Positions 59,465-64,000 of a DNA stretch of 64,000 nucleotides are shown in pieces. The DNA is taken from assembly GCA_963666765.1 (NCBI GenBank), contig OY762933.1, forward strand, positions 434,001 to 498,000, written 5' to 3'. The notes under the pieces were generated by a model. That model had not been told where the DNA came from and did no database searches. It saw nothing but the letters and a program-made list of their open reading frames with translations. Within the stretch, counting starts at the first letter, position 1, and each line of letters begins with the position of its first letter. This stretch comes from Foliamicus sp963666765 (GTDB lineage Bacteria; Pseudomonadota; Gammaproteobacteria; Steroidobacterales; Foliamicaceae). A program made the position numbers and the translations under genes.

Positions 59465-59893
59465 ATGTTCGCCATAGACACGAATGTCGCGTCCGAACTC
59501 ATGCGCCCGGAGCCGACGCCCGCCGTGGCGGCCTGGATTGCCGAGCGCGACGCACAGGAGATGTACCTGACCGCGGTGACCGAAGCGGAACTGCGCTACG
59601 GCGTGGCGATCATGCCCCTCGGTAAACGACGCGACGCGCTGAAAGGCGTCATGATCCATTGGCTCAAGCAGGGCTTCAGAGAGCGGATTCTGCCGTTCGA
59701 CAGCGCCGCGGCCCGAGCCTACGCGGAAATCGCGGCGGACCGTCGACTAGTGGGTCGGCCAGTCGGCGAGGCGGACTGCCAGATCGCGGCCATATGCCGC
59801 TCACGTGGCGCAGTCCTGGTCACCCGGAACGTGCGAGACTTCAGCGGCACCGGGATCGACATTGTCGATCCCTGGGCAGCTACAGAGAATTGA
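59465..59893 (+). CDS. PIN-domain ribonuclease toxin, FitB/VapC type
   Basis: 142 residues. FAIDTNVASELMR (Asp5), VTEAELRYG, GEADCQIAAICR and VTRNVRDF provide the four acidic metal ligands of PIN nucleases. It would cut RNA unless bound by the antitoxin encoded just upstream. The module looks intact. Confidence 0.92.
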   Translation: MFAIDTNVASELMRPEPTPAVAAWIAERDAQEMYLTAVTEAELRYGVAIMPLGKRRDALKGVMIHWLKQGFRERILPFDSAAARAYAEIAADRRLVGRPVGEADCQIAAICRSRGAVLVTRNVRDFSGTGIDIVDPWAATEN

Positions 59894-59959
59894 GGGAAGT
59901 TGATCGCGCCGGAGCCGTAAGCCGTCCGAAACCATTGCCCGGACTGGTCGCCAACCACT

Positions 59960-60259
59960 TCATCCTGTAGAAAAACGTTCGGCACTCTCGAATGATGCAA
60001 CCTTGATCTCCCCCGCCCGCATCCGGGTCCTGGCGATGTCGTAGCTGTTCTGCATCCGCATGAGGGTGTCCATCGATACGCCGAACGCCTTCTCGATCCG
60101 CAACGCCATCTCCGGCGACAGACGCGCACGCTCATTCAGAACGGCCGACAACGCCGCCCGCGTGACGCCAAGCACGGTGGCAGCCTCTGTCACCGTGAGG
60201 TTGAGAGCCCCAATCACTTCATGCTTGACGAATCCTCCGGGATGAGCAGGATTCTTCAT
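59960..60259 (-). CDS. HigA-type antitoxin, without an adjacent toxin gene
   Basis: 99 residues from ATG 60259: HPGGFVKHEVIGALNLTVTE, HTH ATVLGVTRAALSAVLNERAR, and GVSMDTLMRMQNSYDIARTR. In this family the toxin gene normally precedes; the upstream sequence on this strand holds only a frame without toxin features, then the flavin-monooxygenase remnant on the other strand. Probably a leftover of a HigBA module or a stand-alone regulator. Confidence 0.8.
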   Translation of the reverse strand: MKNPAHPGGFVKHEVIGALNLTVTEAATVLGVTRAALSAVLNERARLSPEMALRIEKAFGVSMDTLMRMQNSYDIARTRMRAGEIKVASFESAERFSTG

Positions 60260-60372
60260 GCGTATTCCAAATGCCGTTGCCGGAGCTTTCCTGCAACCGC
60301 AGGTTGGACGCCGGCATTCCTCTTCAGTAATTCGGCCCTTGCTGAGTGCGTTGACGGTGGTTCGTCGCCTCA

Positions 60373-60492
60373 ATGAGGGATATCCGTATTGCGATTATTG
60401 GTGGAGGTATCGCCGCGCTTGTGGCGGCCCATGCTCTGCAAGGGCTTGGCTTGAAACCCCGTGTTTATGAACGCGCGGCGGCGTTGGGTTGA
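60373..60492 (+). pseudogene. N-terminal fragment of an FAD-dependent monooxygenase
   Basis: 39 codons: RDIRIAIIGGGIAALVAAHA, LGLKPRVYERAAALG then stop. This is the GxGxxG FAD-binding start of salicylate-hydroxylase-like monooxygenases, with the rest missing. What follows is 25 bases and the 3' end of a receptor gene on the other strand. Confidence 0.7.
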
Positions 60493-60517
60493 GGGGCCCG
60501 GGTCCCGGCCGCGACCT

Positions 60518-62716
60518 TCACATGCGGTAGTTCAGCGTGAGTTTGTATGTGCGCGGCGGTAGGGCGATAGAGCCGCCAAGGCCTCGTGACCCGGTGATGA
60601 AGCTCCGGTCATCCTCAAGGTTCTGCATGGCAAAGCGTGCTTCCCAGTGTTCACTGAACTCCAGGCCAACATAAGCATTGATGCGGTTATAGGGGCTTAT
60701 CAAAAACTCTTGCGTAGCAACGAGGACATACTCATCAGTATGGTAGTAATCCAGGCCCAGTTTGATCGCTGCGGCCCTGCCGGCCAGGTCGAAATCATGG
60801 ATGTAATCAAAGCCTACAGTGAACGCGAAGTCTGCAGTCTGAGGGGGTTCCGCTTCCACGCCAAAGGCCGCTAACGAGTTTGCCGGCGCGGTGGTCGGAT
60901 CAATTTCACGGAACTTGCCATCCAGAAATGTTGCTGTGAGGAAAGCGGTAAAGCCTTCAAACAGAATTGCCGTGCTCTCCAGCTCAAGCCCCTTGATGGT
61001 CACATTTCCGGCGTTTTGAACAGGAAAGGTCGGGTTGCCATTGACGATAACGTTTGCGTTGAGTGTTATATCGGTGCCCCGATTGATGAAGTAGTTGGAA
61101 TTCAGACGGAACCGATTATCAAACATTTCCATCTTGATGCCTATTTCATAGGTCCAGTTGGTTTCCGGCCCGTAGCTGGATTGAGCGACACTTGTGTTGA
61201 AGATGTTGATGCCGTTGAATCCGCCTGACTTGAATCCCTTGGCAGCCGACGTGTAGAGCAGGAGGCTATCGACGGGTCCTGAGGTGTCCACCTCATAGTC
61301 AAGGCCGATCTTGGGCGTCCACGCATCAAATTCCAGAGTTTCTATGATGACTTCCGGCGGCACTGGGATAAACAGGAGCTGAAAGTCGAATTGCCAATCT
61401 TTTTCTTCCTTGATCCAGCGCATGCCGCCGGTAAGGTTCAGTCTGTCGGTGATGGCGTAGTCAGCCTGACCGAAGACCGCATAGGATTCCGTACTGACAT
61501 CGATAGAGCTCCTGGACACGGTGCCGCCAACGGACGCGAAAAACCAGCCAATGTCCTGCGTGGAGTCTTCCTCAAAATAAAATGCGCCAAGTATGTAGTT
61601 CAGCCTGTCGTCAATGGCACTACCCTGTAGCTGTAATTCCTGGCTGAATTGCCCGGAGTCGGTACCAATTGAAGCCAGAATAGCGCCCCTGCCCGAAAAA
61701 TCGTTGGCCCAGAAATCAGACGTGTCAACGTACCCCGTAATGGACTTCAATGTCGTGTCTTCAAAGTCATAGGACATTGTGAGAGAAGTGACGAGCTGTT
61801 CCGTATCGCCCCGGGGTTGGTTGGTGATTTCCGTCCGTCCGCCGCCACTGTAGTCGCGGTCGGGAATGGAGACATCATAGAGGCCGCCAAAGGTGGGGAC
61901 GAGGTCGCTCGACGTATGCTGTCGATTGGCCGGCACATCGGGTGTCGTGGCGCCGACCATCGTGACGGCGTCATTTTGGCTGTCGGCATACGACACGTTG
62001 ACGGTGGCATCAAAGTTCTCGCCGCCCATGTAGCGCAGTTTGATCCGTCCTGCCCAGTTCTTCTGTTCGCCGATGTTGGAATTTGTGGCCAGGTTTGTTC
62101 CGTATCCGCTATGCCCGTTGAATTGCATGGCGAGAGAACCGGCGAACTCGTCCCCAAGGGGACCGCCGGCGCTGGCCGAAGCTTCATATTGATCGTAATT
62201 TCCGAAACCGGCGGACGCTTTCAGCCAGGTTTCTTCTCCTGGATTACGGCTGATAAAACGAAGGGCGCCGGCTAAAGTGTTACGGCCGTAAAGGGTGCCC
62301 TGAGGTCCGCGCAGCACTTCTATCCGTTCCACATCGGCAAGACGGACGTTGTTGCCGTTCAGCCGGCCTATATAAACGTCGTCCACGTAAATGCCGAAGG
62401 GCGATTCCGCCACGGCCAGCGATGCATCCTGGACCAGAGAGCCGCGCAGGGAGGCTGACAGGTTTGTGGGCTGCGTTATGTTGTAAGTCATCTTCAGGCT
62501 TGGAACGTAGCGCTCAAGGTCCTGACCTTCGACTATTTGCCGGTCTTGCAACTGTTCGACGCCCAGGGCCGACACGGCAATAGGTACCGATTGCAATGAC
62601 TCTTCGCGCTTCTGTGACGTAACGACAATTTCCTCAAGCGTCACGCTTTGGGCCGCTACGTATTCTGCTGAGAACAAGAGGCCAATAAGGCACCAGAACA
62701 GATATCGGCATTGCAT
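60518..62716 (-). CDS. TonB-dependent outer-membrane receptor, unknown substrate
   Basis: 732 residues. Signal peptide (FWCLIGLLFSAEYVAAQ), TonB-box-like LEEIVVTSQKREE, plug (SLQSVPIAVSAL, VERIEVLRGPQGTLYGRN) and barrel ending in PPRTYKLTLNYRM. Same general class as the receptor at 35005 and common for small hydrophobic or siderophore-like cargo. No pathway genes are adjacent. Confidence 0.88.
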   Translation of the reverse strand: MQCRYLFWCLIGLLFSAEYVAAQSVTLEEIVVTSQKREESLQSVPIAVSALGVEQLQDRQIVEGQDLERYVPSLKMTYNITQPTNLSASLRGSLVQDASLAVAESPFGIYVDDVYIGRLNGNNVRLADVERIEVLRGPQGTLYGRNTLAGALRFISRNPGEETWLKASAGFGNYDQYEASASAGGPLGDEFAGSLAMQFNGHSGYGTNLATNSNIGEQKNWAGRIKLRYMGGENFDATVNVSYADSQNDAVTMVGATTPDVPANRQHTSSDLVPTFGGLYDVSIPDRDYSGGGRTEITNQPRGDTEQLVTSLTMSYDFEDTTLKSITGYVDTSDFWANDFSGRGAILASIGTDSGQFSQELQLQGSAIDDRLNYILGAFYFEEDSTQDIGWFFASVGGTVSRSSIDVSTESYAVFGQADYAITDRLNLTGGMRWIKEEKDWQFDFQLLFIPVPPEVIIETLEFDAWTPKIGLDYEVDTSGPVDSLLLYTSAAKGFKSGGFNGINIFNTSVAQSSYGPETNWTYEIGIKMEMFDNRFRLNSNYFINRGTDITLNANVIVNGNPTFPVQNAGNVTIKGLELESTAILFEGFTAFLTATFLDGKFREIDPTTAPANSLAAFGVEAEPPQTADFAFTVGFDYIHDFDLAGRAAAIKLGLDYYHTDEYVLVATQEFLISPYNRINAYVGLEFSEHWEARFAMQNLEDDRSFITGSRGLGGSIALPPRTYKLTLNYRM

Positions 62717-62775
62717 GTCAATAATCCTCTACTTATGTTAAATGCTCTGCTTATGCTTAGACCGACGGTCCTGCC

Positions 62776-62806
62776 AGCAGATTAACTCTGATGCTAAGCA
62801 GATTAA
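62776..62806. promoter_or_regulatory. Direct repeat upstream of the receptor gene
   Basis: AGCAGATTAA occurs at 62776-62785 and 62797-62806, 21 bases apart (two helical turns), about 60-90 bases before the receptor start. It could be a regulator site; no regulator is encoded nearby. Confidence 0.35.
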
Positions 62807-62876
62807 GTGCCTCAGTCAATAACGATCGGGGTTTCGCCAGGCTCCCGTGCGCGTAGTTGCCGGCCGGTTGGGGGGT

Positions 62877-64000
62877 TTAGCGTTCGAGCTCGAAGATCAG
62901 TGTCGAGAGTGGCGGCAGTCGGATCTCGATGGAGTTTGGCCGGCGCTGGTATTCGACTGCTTCGCTCAGTACGCCGCCGAAGTTGCCCCGGCCCTGGCCG
63001 CCGTACTCGGCCGCGTCGGTGTTGATGCGTTCTATCCAGCGGCCGGCTGCCGGCACACCGAGCCGCTGCGGCGCCCGCTCCACCGGAGTGAAGTTGCACA
63101 CGACGACGACCGGCGCGGCGTTGCCCCGGCCCCGGCGCAGCCAGGCGTAGAGGGACTCCTCGGCGGCATCGGCCTCGATCCACTCGAAGCCCGTCTCGTC
63201 GCAGTCAAGTTCGTGGAGCGCCGGAGTGCTCCGGTAGAGGTGGTTCAGGTCGCGGACCAGCCTCTGCACGCCGGCGTGGCGCGGCTCCCCCAGCAGATGC
63301 CAGTCGAGGCTCGCGTCATGGTTCCATTCGTGCGCTTGCGCGAATTCCTGGCCCATGAAGAGGAGTTTCTTGCCGGGATGCCCCCACATGAATGCGAAGT
63401 AGGCGCGCAGGTTGGCGAAGCGGTGGTCTTCGCCGCCCGGCATCCTCGCCAGCAGCGAGCCCTTGCCGTGCACCACTTCGTCGTGACTGAGCGGCAGCAC
63501 GAAGTTCTCCGAGAACCCGTAATGAATGCCGAAGGTCATCTGGTGATGGTGGTGCTTTCGGTGTACCGGGTCGCGACCCATATAGTCGAGGGTGTCGTTC
63601 ATCCAGCCCATGTTCCACTTGTAGCCGAAGCCGAGCCCGCCCGTGCTGGTGGGCCGGGAGATCCCCGGAAAGGAGGTCGATTCCTCGGCAAAGGTGGCGA
63701 TGCCTTCGCAGCGGTCGTAAACCACCTCGTTCATGCACTTTAAGAAGGCGATGGCTTCCAGGTTCTCGCGGCCGCCGTGGACGTTCGGCTTCCACTCGCC
63801 CTCCGCGCGCGAGTAGTCGCGGTAGAGCATGGAGGAAACGGCATCCACCCGCAGGCCGTCGACGTGATACTCCTCAAGCCAGTACAGGGCATTGGCGATC
63901 AGGTAGTTTCGGACTTCGTGGCGGGCGTAGTTATAGATCAGCGTTTTCCAGTCCTGATGGTGACCCTCGCGCGGATCGGCGTACTCATAGAGCGAGGTGC
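62877..64000 (-). CDS. glgB: 1,4-alpha-glucan branching enzyme, C-terminal part
   Basis: The 5' part lies beyond the right edge; about 373 residues are visible. GH13 barrel segments: NYLIANALYWLEEYHVDGLR and RVDAVSSMLY (nucleophile Asp), IATFAEESTSFPG (acid Glu), LPLSHDEVVHG (third Asp), then FMGQEFAQAHEWNHDASLDW and a C-terminal beta domain ending ERAPQRLGVPAAGRW, LPPLSTLIFELER. The enzyme makes the alpha-1,6 branches of glycogen in the cytoplasm. Confidence 0.95.
   Translation of the reverse strand, partial: TSLYEYADPREGHHQDWKTLIYNYARHEVRNYLIANALYWLEEYHVDGLRVDAVSSMLYRDYSRAEGEWKPNVHGGRENLEAIAFLKCMNEVVYDRCEGIATFAEESTSFPGISRPTSTGGLGFGYKWNMGWMNDTLDYMGRDPVHRKHHHHQMTFGIHYGFSENFVLPLSHDEVVHGKGSLLARMPGGEDHRFANLRAYFAFMWGHPGKKLLFMGQEFAQAHEWNHDASLDWHLLGEPRHAGVQRLVRDLNHLYRSTPALHELDCDETGFEWIEADAAEESLYAWLRRGRGNAAPVVVVCNFTPVERAPQRLGVPAAGRWIERINTDAAEYGGQGRGNFGGVLSEAVEYQRRPNSIEIRLPPLSTLIFELER

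Noticed and set aside
38901..60500. Attachment-site duplication of the tRNA-Leu 3' end at the right edge of the island
   Set aside because: I looked for a copy of the T-arm and acceptor end downstream and saw none; no integrase gene is present.
1..64000. CRISPR array, rRNA genes, insertion sequences with transposase
   Set aside because: No regularly spaced repeats, no rRNA signature stretches and no transposase-like frame were seen.

Overview
This looks like a chromosomal segment of a marine, polysaccharide-degrading gammaproteobacterium. The evidence is the uvrC-pgsA gene order, a class II DAHP synthase, four TonB-dependent receptors, alginate lyases, a sulfatase and uronate catabolism. Most of the window is GC-rich. 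The part from about 40 to 58 kb uses visibly more A/T-ending codons. The species cannot be named from sequence reading alone.

Layout. 0-8.5 kb: the end of a methyltransferase, two tandem lipoprotein S41 peptidases with BACON-like repeats, then a leftward run of NfeD-type membrane protease, slipin and flavoprotein. 8.5-15.5 kb: a small exported protein, DAHP synthase, uvrC, pgsA, an amidohydrolase and a tandem pair of periplasmic TPR-like proteins. 15.5-24.7 kb: an alginate-use locus with TonB receptor, GntR/FCD regulator, PL6 lyase, PL17 oligoalginate lyase and SDR (probable DEH reductase); released alginate is imported, cut to the monosaccharide uronate and reduced toward KDG. 24.9-25.1 kb: tRNA-Gly and tRNA-Cys. 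25.1-38.9 kb: methyltransferase, CDGSH-cupin fusion, sulfatase, aminotransferase, carboxylesterase, two amidohydrolases, a TonB receptor and an SNF-type transporter. 38.9-39.2 kb: a tRNA-Leu(UAA) gene interrupted by a 230-base group I intron.

39.3-60.5 kb is accessory DNA. A RelB/YafQ module opens it. A uronate/pectin and malonate block follows: GH28, malonate transporter MadLM, malonyl-CoA decarboxylase, malonyl-CoA synthetase, a PhoD-like protein with an internal deletion, UxaC, a LacI regulator, a TonB receptor, a carboxylesterase, a TctCBA tricarboxylate-type transporter and an SDR. Decayed genes and further toxin-antitoxin modules close it. A TRAP permease remnant, a truncated unknown gene, a 5'-truncated HigB and a flavin-monooxygenase fragment show repeated deletion. 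60.5-64 kb: a fourth TonB receptor and the 3' part of glgB.

The most unusual structures are the intron-bearing tRNA-Leu and a family of three long perfect palindromes (30-34 bp arms). The palindromes have unrelated arms but similar caps made of two mini-hairpins. A fourth, imperfect palindrome appears to sit in frame inside the signal-peptide region of a methyltransferase gene.
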